A DNA stretch of 64,000 bases, from NCBI RefSeq assembly GCF_000346465.2, contig NC_034009.1:30562131-30626130 (forward strand), read 5' to 3'. This document shows positions 1-12,323 of this stretch, one piece after another; within the stretch, counting starts at the first letter, position 1; each line of letters begins with the position of its first letter. The notes under the pieces are model-generated. The model had not been told where the DNA came from, searched no databases, and saw only the letters and a program-made list of their open reading frames with translations. The position numbers and the translations under genes were made by a program. This stretch comes from Prunus persica (taxonomy: Eukaryota > Streptophyta > Magnoliopsida > Rosales > Rosaceae).

Positions 1-10
1 TTTTTAGAAT

Positions 11-751
11 GGGTAATGCTAGGGAGACCATCTTTTTGTACCACAATTGTATACCATCTGATGTGGAGGATGATGTGGCATGCCAAATCATTTAATACAA
101 TTATATATTTTTAAAATTTTTATTCTCCCCTAATTAATGCACTGATCCCATCAGATTTATTTATTTATTTATTCATTCATTTATAGCCTTTCCTCTTCCT
201 CCTTCTCCGTCTCACCCATTTCATACAACAAGGAAAGGTAGTTGGGTTTTGATTCTAAATATTATATTATTTAAGATCTACAAGAACAGTATAACTAGAT
301 TTCTGAGGGAGTCCATGAAGATATAAAGTTTTTATCGGATCAGTTGCTTTTTCCACCACATTATAGCGACTAGGTTTTTTTTTTTTTTTTGGCTGCGAAA
401 TTGACCACTAGTTGCAGGCCGTAAGAGACAAAAGAACAAAAAACGGCAGCCAACATGAGGAAAGGGGTTGATTCTGTGTTCAACACCTATGAAAAATCCG
501 GCAATCATAAAATTATTTTGGAGAAGACAGTGTTGGGAGAAGGAAGAAGAGAGAGTGAAGATTGAAAGACTCCTATCGGTAATTGTGCTGTAATTAGGGG
601 ATAATAAAATATATTTAGCTATATTTAATAACTTTTGTGCTTTAATTAGGAGAGAATAAAAATTTAAAATATATGTAATTATATTAAATGATTTGGCATG
701 CCACATCAGATGGTATACAATTGTGGTATAAAAAAGATGGTCTAGCATATT
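11..751. mobile_element. Non-autonomous DNA transposon with long terminal inverted repeats
   Basis: The left end (about 15-142) and right end (about 637-751) are inverted copies of each other over roughly 115-125 bp. Both carry GACCATCTTTTT, then ACCACAATTGTATACCATC, then GGCATGCCAAATCATTTAAT and an ATTCTC-rich inner part. The outermost bases (AATGCTAG on the left, CTAGCAT on the right) resemble the ends of the 45.9 kb element. I see no transposase reading frame inside. No clean target-site duplication is visible, and the left flank is only 10 bases from the window edge. A Mutator-like MITE is the best guess. Confidence 0.75.
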
Positions 752-766
752 AAGAAAAGATAACAT

Positions 767-1356
767 GGTAGTTATGTTCCATAAAAGCAGGATCTATTAT
801 CTGATTATTTATTTATTTATTTTTTAATATAAAAAATATGAATTTACCATATTATCCATATTTATTTAATAATTTCAATTCTTAATGTTTGAATTAACTA
901 ATGACATTTTCTGGTATTTTGAATGTTTCACCATTCTCTACCTTTTGCATTATATATATAGATAACTACCCATAGTATCTTTTCTTAATTCTAAAAAAAA
1001 AAAAAAACAAAAAAACAATTGGCACATGCGTGAGCGTGTGCCAAGGGGCTAGTATATTTGATAAGAAAGAAAGTTTAAATAAATTAGCCTCTTCACACGT
1101 GCTTCTGCGCTTGCAAGAGGTTTTTTTCAAAATTTTTAAATTTATTGTGGAATTAAAAAAGATACTAGGTAGTTGTGTTCCATAAAAATAGGATCTATTA
1201 TCTGATTTTTCTTTTAATTTTAATTTTTTTTAATATAAAAAAGTGTGAATTTACCATATTATCTTCATTTAATTAATAATTTCAATTCTTAATATTTGCA
1301 TTAACAAATGGCATTTTATGATATTTTGAATGTTTTACCATTCTCTTCCTTTTGGT
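767..1356. repeat. Pair of dispersed direct repeats (about 185 bp each)
   Basis: 767-950 and 1167-1356 are diverged direct copies. Both start GGTAGTT(A/G)TGTTCCATAAAA, continue GGATCTATTATCTGAT, then TTTACCATATTATC, and end with TTTTGAATGTTT(C/T)ACCATTCTC. A Helitron-type 3' end lies between them, so the repeats are probably body parts of related mobile elements. No coding potential is seen. Confidence 0.7.
1021..1053 (+). mobile_element. Helitron-type 3' terminus
   Basis: A short hairpin (GGCACATGCG / CGTGTGCC, 1021-1042) is followed six bases later by CTAG (1049-1052) and then T. Hairpin, CTRR end and a T target base are the established 3' signature of plant Helitrons. The matching 5' TC end was not located, so the element's length is unknown. 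Confidence 0.55.
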
Positions 1357-1365
1357 TTATCAGTA

Positions 1366-1543
1366 CTGATCTCTTGAACTACAGGGGTCCAAGAAATTCG
1401 TGGTCACTCACCGTTGGATGTAAATTTAACGGTTCACTCACACTTGCACTCAATTTAAAAAACTTTTTTCAACCATTAAATTAATATTCAACGGTGAGTG
1501 ACCATAATCTCTTGAACTTCTGTGATCTAAAAGATCGGAACTG
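1366..1543. mobile_element. MITE, family with copies also at 46.5-46.9 kb
   Basis: About 175 bp with terminal inverted repeats built on CTCTTGAACTACAGGGGTCC and an inner inverted pair GTGGTCACTCACCGTTGGAT / ATTCAACGGTGAGTGACCA. Two further copies sit side by side at 46508-46858. There is no coding capacity. This copy has more substitutions between its two ends than the distal copies, so it is probably older. Confidence 0.75.
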
Positions 1544-3132
1544 TTTCTTTTATATATATATATATATATATAGATTATCTGAGTTAAGCTAAAGTTGGAG
1601 GGTAGATGATCTCCCAAACGGCATAGGACCACGACGTATGCAACATTCAGAAAGAAACCACCTAATCATGCTTTGTTTTTTGCCCTTTTAGATTTAAGCT
1701 AATTGCTAAGGGATAAGATAGCTGCTACACTAATAATTTAGGTATTGACGCAGAAAAAGTCATTGATATGTTGCTAGCTGACATGAAATGAAAGTTATTC
1801 GTCCCAATTCGCATGCTCTTATTGAAAAAGATAACAAATTCAATTCCTTTTGGCGTCTAGGGGCAAACTTCTCACGAATATTGCTTACCTAAATATTGCA
1901 TATCGTTCTTGAGCCAGATTTTTAAATAAGCTCGTAATTTTTAAAAGCAATTCCACTGATGACTTGTAAAATTATTATTCATCTTTTTACTTTTTTGCGA
2001 AGGATGCGATGTGACGGCATATTCATTGAAATGAATTAAAAAAAAAAAAGATGTGATGGCATACACCGCATTTACACGATGAAATGACGCAGTAATTCAT
2101 TGCTTGAAGGTACAAAATTATCAATGAATTAAAAAAAATTAAAAACTCTTGCTGAAAATCAGGATTTCATACGCGCAGACGCAGAGACCAATGTGGATCT
2201 TGCCATTGGTCTTAGGAAGTGGTATGTCCATCAGAAATGGTGCAAGATGGGTTTGCTAATCCTACGAGGCGGTTACGTGATAAGAACAAGGCCCAAAGGA
2301 TGAGCATAAACAACGGCGCTATCAGTTTATTTTATTTTTTTGACAATGAAGATACTTTAAATTTATTATAATGTATCAGTAATAAAACTTTGAATATCGG
2401 TGTGAGAGGCACGCTATTTTAATCAACTAACCTAACTTATATTTATGCGTTTAATTTATACTTTACATTTTGTATTTCATACAGTGTCACTTAATATGAC
2501 GTAAATGTAAAAAAAGAAGGAAACCTCCAGAAAAAGCATGAGAAAAGAAAACGTGTAGGCTGTGCTGAAAAAATGTACAATAGATGGATTAGAGTGAAGG
2601 GTAGGGTTTTGGTTCAATGATCCAACAGTAGGGTCTTTAAGAGACACATAATCTCCAATTGTGGAGATTGGGGACCACTTTAGGAAACAGCTCCAGTGCT
2701 CAACAGCCTGAGCAGCAGCATACTGCGGCAAAGCATTATTCTGGTATTTTCTGTATTTTTAATTTCAGAAGACCGAGATGTCGTCAAAGCTTACAAAAGA
2801 GCCACCTCGATTTCCAACTTGTCTTCTTTCCTTTCCTTTCCTTTCCATTCCTTTCCTTACAATCGCCGGCAGCAAGCAATCTCAATTTTCAGTCTCCAAG
2901 CAGAATTTTTAAGAAGCGAATTGACGTAATGCTGATCATGACGACGCCAATTCTTTTATCCCTAAACCCCATTTGCATCGCAGGCTTTATTTTATTCCTA
3001 TAAAATGGATTGGGCCAGCTCCTCTGATGTCAAAAGGCCCAAATTCTATCTGGTCCTCGATTATTTTGACCCATAGAAGGAATAAACCGAACTGGGCCGA
3101 CCCTTGATGAAAGCGATTTGGCCCAAACAGTT

Positions 3133-3137
<5 letters not shown>

Positions 3138-3170
<33 letters not shown>
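3138..3170. repeat. CT microsatellite
   Basis: Uninterrupted TCTC run of about 33 bases in intergenic DNA. It generates spurious open frames on both strands. Confidence 0.95.
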
Positions 3171-3174
<4 letters not shown>

Positions 3175-4060
3175 AAAATCCATTTTGTACATTAGGTTGT
3201 AGTTGTCTAATCTCAATTTGGTTCTCAAATTGTGAACCAAATTTTGCAGCAAATCCCATCGGGTGCTAGTGGAGCTGGAGAGTGGGTGGGTGGACCAAGC
3301 TATGATCTAGATATTTGACTCCCACTTAATCAGGTCAGGACAAAGAAAATATTCCTAGTTAGTATATAGAGTACTATTTTTTGAATTGGAGATGAAGATG
3401 AAGCTGATAATAATGATGGGTGAAAAGGTGCTCACGTGGAATCCCTTAGTATAACAACCGTGTAATTATTGGAGAATTAGAAAAAATAAATTAGTTGTGA
3501 CACGTGAGAGGAAAATGTATACCTCATTGCTCATTAAATATATTTTCTTGGAATTAAGAAGTGACCATCTAGCATTAGAGCATTCATAATAGATTCATTA
3601 AATCATCTTCTTAAACAAATTTTGAGAAGGAATTGGGAAAATACAACTTTAATCGTACTCCTTATCCATCTTCTAAAATAGGAAGACCTCTAGGAGCTCC
3701 TAAATTTAAGAAGAGAGAAATGACTCCTAGTGGCTCCCTATAATATAATTTAATACTGTTTTATTTTATGCATAGTTGAAAATAACTTTTGTGTGTTTTT
3801 AGCTAAATTTTAGCTAAAAAATAAAGAGCATGATTATAAATACTATAATAATTTTTATTTTTAGAGTTTGAGGGTTGAGATCAGTTGGATGAGGAGTTGG
3901 TGGCAGTCGGTGTCAATGCTGGTAAATGTCATTTTAATTTGGTTTCTTTTCCTTAATCATTATAGTTGTTGGAGATTGGAATGGATGTTTTTTAATTACA
4001 ATGGGTGTGTTGGTGGAAAAAAAAACTTACCTATTCATGTCTAATTATTATTTTTATTTA

Positions 4061-4140
4061 AGTCGTAGTTACGTAAAGAGAGATATAAAAAATAGACATT
4101 TAGTCGTAGTTACGTAAAGAAAGAGATATAAAAAATAGAC
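4061..4140. repeat. Two-copy tandem repeat, about 40 bp unit
   Basis: 4061-4101 and 4102-4140 share AGTCGTAGTTACGTAAAGA and AGATATAAAAAATAGAC, differing by a small indel. The duplication is recent and non-coding. Confidence 0.85.
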
Positions 4141-6143
4141 TATCAAACGGAGATAGTAAGTAATTTCCCCTACGTAATATCTAACCCAGTAACCCGAGTC
4201 ATAATCCACAACTACGGCTCCAAATTTATTTGTATGTGTACAGTTTAATTTGCATGCAGATTGATGAAGCTTAACTTGTAAGTTGTGAGGTTGTCTGCCA
4301 CTAAATGAAGGAACGCAGCTACGAAAAATAGATGTGCGATCTATTTTAAACCATATTGTACGCAGCCAGCCAGTCTAAACTCCACAAGCTTGAGGCTACA
4401 GTCAAATTGATGAACAAATTATGAAACAGACAATAGAGGACATTCAAGAAATGAAATCAATGACGAAGAAGAGGCCAAAATAATGAGAATAACAATAAAA
4501 CGACAATTTTTTTGGTCTGATAGTAATGAAACGACTTAGGAATTCAAAAGTGTCGGCATTGTTATGTTCAAGAAACTCAATAAGTCTTGTTTGGTATGCC
4601 GAATTGGATTGGATTGGATATTTTCAATTACATGGATATGAGTCCTAGTTATTTTTTAATGGACTTAAATATGTCTTGAACCGGATATAGGCCTTGAATC
4701 CAAATCCCCAATATGAATTAAGGATCATGAAGATTTTTTATTTTTTATTTTTTGAATTTTCTCTTTGTTTTATAAAATTATTTTTTAATGTCTAGTCCAG
4801 TCCGGTGTTGTACCAAGCAGTGAATATGATTCGTGAATGTATAGTATGGTCCCAGCCAATCAAATCCAAGAATTTAGTCCTATCATGTCTAATCTTGATC
4901 ACGAAATGGAGCCTTATTAGGAGAAACACTTTGTAAAACAAGGATAATACTATTTTGTTATTCAGGTTAATCATTGCATGTTATGCATGATAATTTTTTC
5001 AAATGGTAGTTTATAATTGGTTGGAGATAACAAACAGTGCTCTCTCCATTTCATACAAGTTTTTCTAGAAAGACCTCATAAAGTCAGAACTAGATATTTA
5101 AAGAAATCAAAAGGATTTGTACTTTTATTATTTTGGAAAACAAAGGAAGAAAAGCTGCTGTATTTTTTTGAATTGTTTGCAAATTACAACCATGTCATCT
5201 TATAGTCATCAATCTTAATCTGGGACCTAGTTGGATGAGCATATGAAAAGACAAAATTGTCCCACATGATTGTTGTGAATGACAAATCATCCCGCCAACT
5301 GAAGGTAACCGCCGTACCAACTTCCCTCCGCCGGATTAAAGGCCATGTTACGCACAACTGTCATCCACGATTCTCTGTGTGTAATTATTCATCAAAACGA
5401 CGGCGTAACATTCCAAGCAAAACCAACCATCACATTCCTAAGCGGGGCCCCACAAGGTTAAATGCCCACATGCAGTCAACAGATCGGACGGCAGCTGAGT
5501 GATTAGTTTGAAGACTTGACCCCGCCTCTGAACACAGAAACAAAGACGAGGTCGTTATCTCTTCCTCCAGCCTCGTTCATATTCACACAATTTTTAGTGT
5601 TTTAGGACTCTCTCTCTCTCTCTCTCTCTACAACCTCCAACATTGTTGTTAACGTTGATCCAACAAATCTTAACCGTCCGCGGCGCCAACCCCATTTTAT
5701 AATTCAAAACTTTGATTACAATTGGCATTTGGCAGCAAGAAGAAAATTTTGGCACTGCCACTGGGGGTTTGAATTCCCCATTTCAAATTTTCCTGCGAAG
5801 CACTCTCACATTTTGTTGCTTAAAAAATTCGAAAGTCTTCTTTTTTTAAGGGTAAAACAGAGACCAAGTTGCTGACACGTCTTTTCCCACTTTTGTTTTT
5901 TCAATTCTGATTCATTGCCTCATTGTAACTATACCTCACTGCTTTGAATTCAATTCACTACTTTTGCTCTTTTTCTTTTTCCTGTTTGTGATAAGGTTAT
6001 GCTTCTCTTCTTTCTTTTTGGGTTGTGAATTGTGGTCTTATATATCCTGCATCACTTTCTGTGTATTCACTTCTGTTGTCCATGTCTGGTTTTTATGTTT
6101 GAAACTTGACAACCGTACGTGCAGGTTTCTGGGTTTATTCATT

Positions 6144-8442
6144 ATGGCTTGGAGGAATCTGGGATCCCTTTGTTCTTTTTGGAATTTCCGGAGTATCTTT
6201 CAGGTTGGTAAATTGAAAATACTTTTGTTGCTTTTTTGGTTTATGTTTGTTTATTGCATTGGGCTAGCGACTACCAATTGAGTTTTGGCAGATTTTCACT
6301 TTATTGAGTTTTGGTTATTATTATTTTTAAAATTATTAACAAGTTTTACTCTTTTGGAATTATGTTCTGCAAAGAAGGGAAAAGAACAAAAAAAGAAAGC
6401 ATTTGGAACTGGAAGTTGTACACTTCTTTGCAGTTGCTCTTTTTCTTCATCTGTGGATGTAGTTTTAGAAATATCGTTCTCCAAATCAATATTGCCTCTT
6501 TGCCAAGGCATCTTTATTGAGAAGTGTTTGTAGTGGACCAAATGAAGTCATCAGTTTGTTTGTTCTAGCAGAGCAGAACCACAGAAATTGAACTGGGAAC
6601 TCACACAATCAAATCTCATGGAGCTGCACTTGCAAAGAATCACATGCATGATTGGCTTATACTGCTGCTTCTTGCAGTTATAGAGGTCATCTTGTTCATC
6701 ATTCAACCCTTCCACCGTTTTGTGGGAAAGGATATGATGACAGACCTTAAATATCCCATGAAAGGGAACACAGTGCCTGTGTGGGCTGTCCCTGTAAGTA
6801 TTCCCCTTCTTCTTTTAGTCCTACTTCCATTTTCGAAGAAAGAACTTCTGCTTTAAGATCCTATGCCAGTCATTTTACAATGATAATTTTTTCTTATTTT
6901 CTGTCTGAGCATTGTTTCATTTAGTTGTATGTATATTTGATAGCTGCGAGTATATAGTGCTATGGTTAATGAGATTGATTCTTCTATTGATGCTCAGATG
7001 TATGCAGTTTTGTTGCCTATTGCCGTTTTCGTTTTGTTCTATGCACGTAGGAAAGATGTCTATGATCTGCACCACAGCACTCTAGGTAATCCAATTGCTT
7101 TTTTGTCTTTCCTTTAATTTTTATTCACCTTGAAACCCTTTTATTTACTAATGTCTCTATGCATTAATTTGGCTATATATCTATCTACTAGAGCAGGCCT
7201 CTTATTTGCTGTGCTGATTACTGGGGTTGTCACGGATGCAATCAAAAATGCAGTTGGCCGGCCTCGACCAGATTTCTTTTGGCGATGCTTTCCTGATGGA
7301 AAAGATGTATGTTCCATTGGTTCCAAATCCTTGTTAGCCTTAAATCCGGGAGTTCATTTTCTTTAGATAAATCCACATTAGACTGGGGGTTTTGGCATCA
7401 ACTTTTTCTGTTTCTTTGCCTGTTGACTAATGCTACTAATTGACATTTCAAGAGATCTAAAGTAAAGGAGGTTAGAGTTTTGGCCACCTAATTGTATGTT
7501 AGGAAGCTGTTGTGTGATGTGGGCACAAACATAACACTCAAAAATTTTCATTTATATATGGGAATATGAGTTGCGTCGATTTTGATCTTTATCTATTTTT
7601 CACTACTGGTAGGTTTATGATCAGTGGGGAGGTGTACTGTGCCATGGTAAGGATAGTGACATAAAGGAAGGACATAAGAGTTTCCCAAGTGGTCATGCTT
7701 CATGTAAGAAATGCTTTCTGCACCATTATACACTGTTTCATTCAATTCGGATCCTTATACTTCTACAAAAGGCAGCCTATAATAAATCCATTAATCTGAT
7801 ACAGTTTAGCATTGCTCTGCAGGGTCCTTTGCAGGTTTAGGCTTTCTCTCATTGTACTTATGTGGAAAGATTAAAGCATTTGATCGGAAAGGGCACGTGG
7901 CAAAATTGTGCATTGTCTTCCTTCCTCTACTTGCTGCATCTCTTGTTGGCATTTCTAGAGTAGATGACTATTGGCATCATTGGCAGGACGTGTTTGCCGG
8001 AGGCCTTTTAGGTCTGTTCATTCGCGATCTCTTTTCTCTAATACTTTAATTGTAAGAATGTTAGAGCTTTATACATGGTTCATATTTTGCAGGACTTGTT
8101 GTGGCTGCATTTTGTTACCGGCAATTCTTCCCTTCCCCTTTTAATGATGAAGGTTGCATAATTTTTCCTCCTTGCATTTCTTTTAGAACTGAATTAGATA
8201 GTTCAGTTTTCCTAAATATTCTTTTGAATTCAGGATGGGGTCCTTATGCATATTTCAAAGCTTTGGAGGAGATGCGGAGCAATTCACATGCGGCCAGTCC
8301 TGTGAATGCACTCAGTGTGCAGGTGATGGGGGCTCAGAATGTGACTGAACGACGTAGGCAAAATGGGGATCCATTTGCAGCATTATCCGCAGACCGCTAT
8401 ACAAGCATTAGGCTGGATGAAATAGAATCAGGGGCGAAGTGA
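6144..8442 (+). CDS. Lipid phosphate phosphatase (LPP1-like, PAP2 superfamily)
   Basis: Dephosphorylates phosphatidic acid and related lipid phosphates at membranes, ending PA signals (family knowledge). Eight coding exons: 6144-6203, 6569-6793, 6998-7085, 7197-7306, 7613-7703, 7823-8011, 8093-8152 and 8234-8442, giving 343 aa. All three PAP2 catalytic motifs are intact: K141-X6-RP149 (in KNAVGRPRP), PSGH at 186-189, and SR-X5-H-X3-D at 236-247 ([12 protein letters not shown]). About six membrane helices are evident. The start at 6144 gives a 20-residue N-terminal extension before the conserved [12 protein letters not shown] block, as in Arabidopsis LPP1. The exon 2 acceptor could instead be 6572, one residue shorter. 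The leader upstream has a CT run at 5608-5629. An LPP2-like paralogue follows at 12.3 kb with the same exon pattern, so the pair arose by tandem duplication. Exon edges were read by eye from GT-AG sites and phase. Confidence 0.93.
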
Positions 8443-11400
8443 TATTTTTTGTACATGTTGTTGCTTTGTTTAGGTCCGCGTATTGCTTGCTTGGAATATG
8501 TAGATACCAGTTGAAAGACAAACAGTGTAGACTAGAAGTTAGTTTTAGCACCATATACAGAGCTTAGTTTGATATTGATAGTTCTGTGAATCCATTCATG
8601 CATGCTTTATATTTCTTGGAACCACAGAATGAAGCCACGCTTGCACAATGCCTGGTTGTGTTGTTCTGGTTGGCCTGACAATATTTCCTTGGATCAAACT
8701 CTGCAATTTTTTATTATGAAGAACGATACAATGTCACGTAATGTAGGAAATGAAAGTATAAAGAATAGAGTATAGTACGGTATCTGGGAAGTGATCTGTA
8801 GTCTCTACGGTACTGAGTACCGCCTGTTTGAGTTAGCTACTACTGGGATAGGCAGATTATTAGTAACAGTGATGGAAGAAAACATCAGCTGTAAACTTGT
8901 AATAATTGTATTAATAATAAGACATGCTAATCAGCTAATCCTTGGACCTTTGACCCCATGATAGTTAAAGTTTAGTGGCATTCCCTGATTAGGTCTCCAT
9001 TATTCAACATTATAGTTGCTTTCTGAGCTGTTCACCCACTGCCAATTAAACATTTCCATATGAACATGGACCGATCCAATTTCTTGGTTTCTTCCATCCA
9101 TTTATTTATCAAATACCAACCAATTATGAGGCTCCAAATTGCCACTAGCTTTTCTTGTAATTTAATTTAAGTTTTAATCTAATCTTGTTTATCTTCTAAT
9201 CCACAAATGGTCTGTTGCCACCTAACTCCGTTCCTTTACCTGTGTAAAATAGTAAAGGTAAAGTACAAAGATGATTGAACAAGAAAAGAATATGGATTTT
9301 GGAGATGGATAGATATATAAAGAGATTGTTGACAAAGACTTGGCAAAAAATATTAGGGACAATTTAAATATTCAAGGGACAATTTAAGCACCGAAAAGAG
9401 CTCATATTCACTTGAAAAACACATTGCTTTTTGCACGTTTCAATCCCATTTGGGTTGCGAGAGAGTCAAAGGAGTATTGCCTCCCTCTGGCAAGTGGCCT
9501 ACGACCAATCTTTCATCTTTTTTAAATTCTGTTTGTATGTTTTGTTTTGTGCATCACACAACCCTTTTAAAGGGCAAAGAGCAAATTAAAAAAAGAGTTT
9601 TCTATTTAAATCCCATACTTTTTTTTTTCATTCAAATACTTAAATCATTAAGTTATAAGTTTTATTATTATGTAAAAAGACAAAAAAGGTCATCAAACTA
9701 AATACTTAACCTTAATACATTTAAACACACACCCCACTATTCTTCATATTAAGTTTTAAGAAAATACAAACTCTTTTACACCCTATTACCAGATTACTTT
9801 CTCTTTCAATTCAAAAAACCTACTACACTTTCATCTTCTCTTCACAAACACTAATCTCAGTTTTAAATATCCATGATCTAATAAAGCCACAATATAGTTC
9901 ACATGTACGAAGAAAAAGAAACTTGAGTAAAAGACGATGAGCATGATCAACAACCTAAACAAAGAATAAATAAATATGTCAATGAAGTGTCCATTAGCAG
10001 AATTTAACCTTTTAAAACATTTATGTTACTAGACTTTTTTTATGTCACTGCAGTGTCCATTACCATTAAGACAATTACAGCCATACGAGGGGATGCCATA
10101 GCAACAAACTTGAAAAAAAAATTGTGAAATTTTGGGAAGGTAGTGAATTTTCTTAAAAATCATGAAATTTTGAATTAGAAGTTTGGGTGAACAAAGAGAA
10201 GTACGAGATTTAAATAGAAAAACTATTTAAAAAAGTCTCAAGCAACCAAAAAGAAAAAAAAATTTATAAAAATTTCAGGTTAGATCAAGTGGTGAGGGAG
10301 GGTGAATACTTACGAAAAGAATGCCTTAGCTCGAAATGGAAATTAAAAAAGAAAAGATTTATCAAGAAATTAAATTCCATGTTAAAAAATGTTAACATAT
10401 GCTATATTAATAGAAGTTTGAAGGTTAATATTGTAAACCAAGTATCCTTCTCGTGTATAGTATATCTAGTACTTGGGTTAAGGACTGGGCCTATACCTGA
10501 TCCCCGGGACAATTATCAGGGTAGGAGCAAACTGGGGTTGATCCCAGTTGAACCCCCTCTGATGGTTAAGTCAAAAATAGTAGAAAAGGTGGAGAGAATT
10601 GATGTAGGGTTTTCAAGGTGAGAATATTTATTACCTTTATTCATAGATAGATGATGTGTATTTATAGGGGGAGAATGAGAGACAAAGATACTAAGGAGAT
10701 ATTTTCCTCTCCCATTCCTCTGACGTGAGTTACATTAAATGCCCCGCTTCTGATCGCCATACTTATCTGACTGGGATCAGGTGGCGAAGTGATATGTGGC
10801 ATAAGATGGAAGGTGTATTAACTGATCTCTTTCCATTGCCAGGCTTTTGATCAGATTAATGGAGTGATTTATTCGACACCCATGATCAATGTGCTTCTGG
10901 CCCTACGACACCACCGTAGTCTGATCGGTATTTTGGGTGCTCGGGCTCCACTCACCTTTGGTCTTGTCAAGCTCCAACTGGGAGGCTCTCTACCGATCTC
11001 CGAGGGTATCGAGTCTGATCGGGTTGGTGTATATGTAACCCGGCCCACCAATGGCTACGCGGTTTTATGCAATTAGTTCGGCTCATAGCAACAGTATAGG
11101 CCATTAACAAATATTTTAAAAACCGCGTCATTTTTCTTTTTGCCGGTAATACAAGAAGCTTTTGTGGAAGCCTGGATATTTTCATTTGAATCCCCAACTA
11201 ATTTGTAGTAGATGAGATGTTAATGAATTGCAAATTATGAGGCTAAATTCACGCCTAAGCATGCTATTATTAGTTTTTTTTTTGTTTTTTTTTTCTGATA
11301 AATAAGAAGTAATTTACAATGAATTGTACATTACTTTTGATCGCTTTGAAATTTAGATTTATGTCACCATCCGCCGTCCCCAGCCAGCAATCAGCAAAGC

Positions 11401-11500
11401 AAACAAGCCGCGTTTTGTCTCTTTTAGTGAGAGACAAAATATAAAACCCCAAAATAAATTCCAAATTTTTTTTCTTCATTTCTTCTTCCTACTTCTCTGT
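8443..11500. other. 3' UTR of the LPP1-like gene, then intergenic DNA
   Basis: The UTR probably runs to about 8900, where AATAAT-type polyadenylation signals occur. No gene follows. 10486-11070 is GC-richer than its surroundings and has the texture of a degraded retroelement (ATCCCCGGGACAATTATCAG start). I found no TG...CA ends, primer-binding site or polyprotein motif, so it stays unclassified. Confidence 0.5.
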
Positions 11501-11669
11501 ATCTCAACTGTAGGGAGTCGGTGATCCACTGCACTGCACCCAAACCAAATTGACAACTCCGTTGTTATTTTTTCCGCTTCACGCGGCTTTCCATTTCAGC
11601 CCCTCTGTTTCGCTCTTCTTCACCAAAATCCACTCCCCTGCCACCTTAAAATCGAACCCAAAACCACCC

Positions 11670-11671
<2 letters not shown>

Positions 11672-11701
<30 letters not shown>
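11672..11701. repeat. CT microsatellite in the LPP2-like 5' leader
   Basis: A CT run of about 30 bases lies in the likely first, non-coding exon. A donor-like GTATGT at 11715 and an acceptor at 12312 suggest a ~600 bp 5'-UTR intron between this leader and the start codon. A CT-rich leader plus leader intron is common in highly expressed plant genes. Confidence 0.75.
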
Positions 11702-11703
<2 letters not shown>

Positions 11704-12323
11704 GAAATTTACACGTATGTCTCTCTCTCTTTTAGTTTTGTAAATTTTTATGCACAATGTATGCTTTCGTTAAGAATTGTTCATTTTGTTTTTTTACTCT
11801 GCATGTATGGAATTCGATGTTTATGTATGTGCATTTTATTGTAGTTTATTTTTTCTTTCGTTTTCTGCGTTTTCCCCTAATGTTGGGTTTAAGCCTACGT
11901 TTAAATTAAGGAAAATAAAAGAAATTGGAAAAACTCAAATCGACCAAGCCGAAATGTTGAGTTACATTATATTTGTTGTTTTCTTTTCCCTCTTCTTCAC
12001 CTCTGCATAAATTTTATTGTTTTATTCATTTCTATGTCGTATCAAAATATTCTTGTGCGGATGAACCTGAGGCCATGAGATTGAGTTTTCCCTTGATTTG
12101 AATTGCCAAGTGAGATTAAGAGTACATGTTTCTGTGAGTGGGCACAGTTACAGGATATCTACATAAATTTGTACACTTTTCTAATTTGTTACTGTAATAT
12201 TGCCGACTCCCCCTTTCCCTCTTTTTGTTGTTGTTAGTTTGAGTGTTTTTATGCTCCAATTTGCAGCATCATTTCCATCAACTTACAGTGGTTTTATTCT
12301 TTCCTTTTCCAGTTAGTCAAAAA

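Larger units (their letters stand above)
1544..5560. other. Intergenic DNA without a supported gene
   Basis: Only short open frames with no recognisable protein are seen. The stretch holds a TA run near 1553, a CT run at 3138-3170, a diverged 39-41 bp tandem repeat at 4061-4140 (AGTCGTAGTTACGTAAAGA unit), MITE-like sequence around 3575-3790, and a segment near 4584-4880 resembling a hAT-type MITE (GTTTGGTATGCCGAATTGGA start). The TA run follows directly on the MITE and the rest is AT-rich filler. Confidence 0.6.

Noticed and set aside
10486..11070. Candidate LTR or solo LTR
   Set aside because: No matching second copy, TG...CA ends, primer-binding site or target duplication was found. Kept only as unclassified repeat-like DNA.
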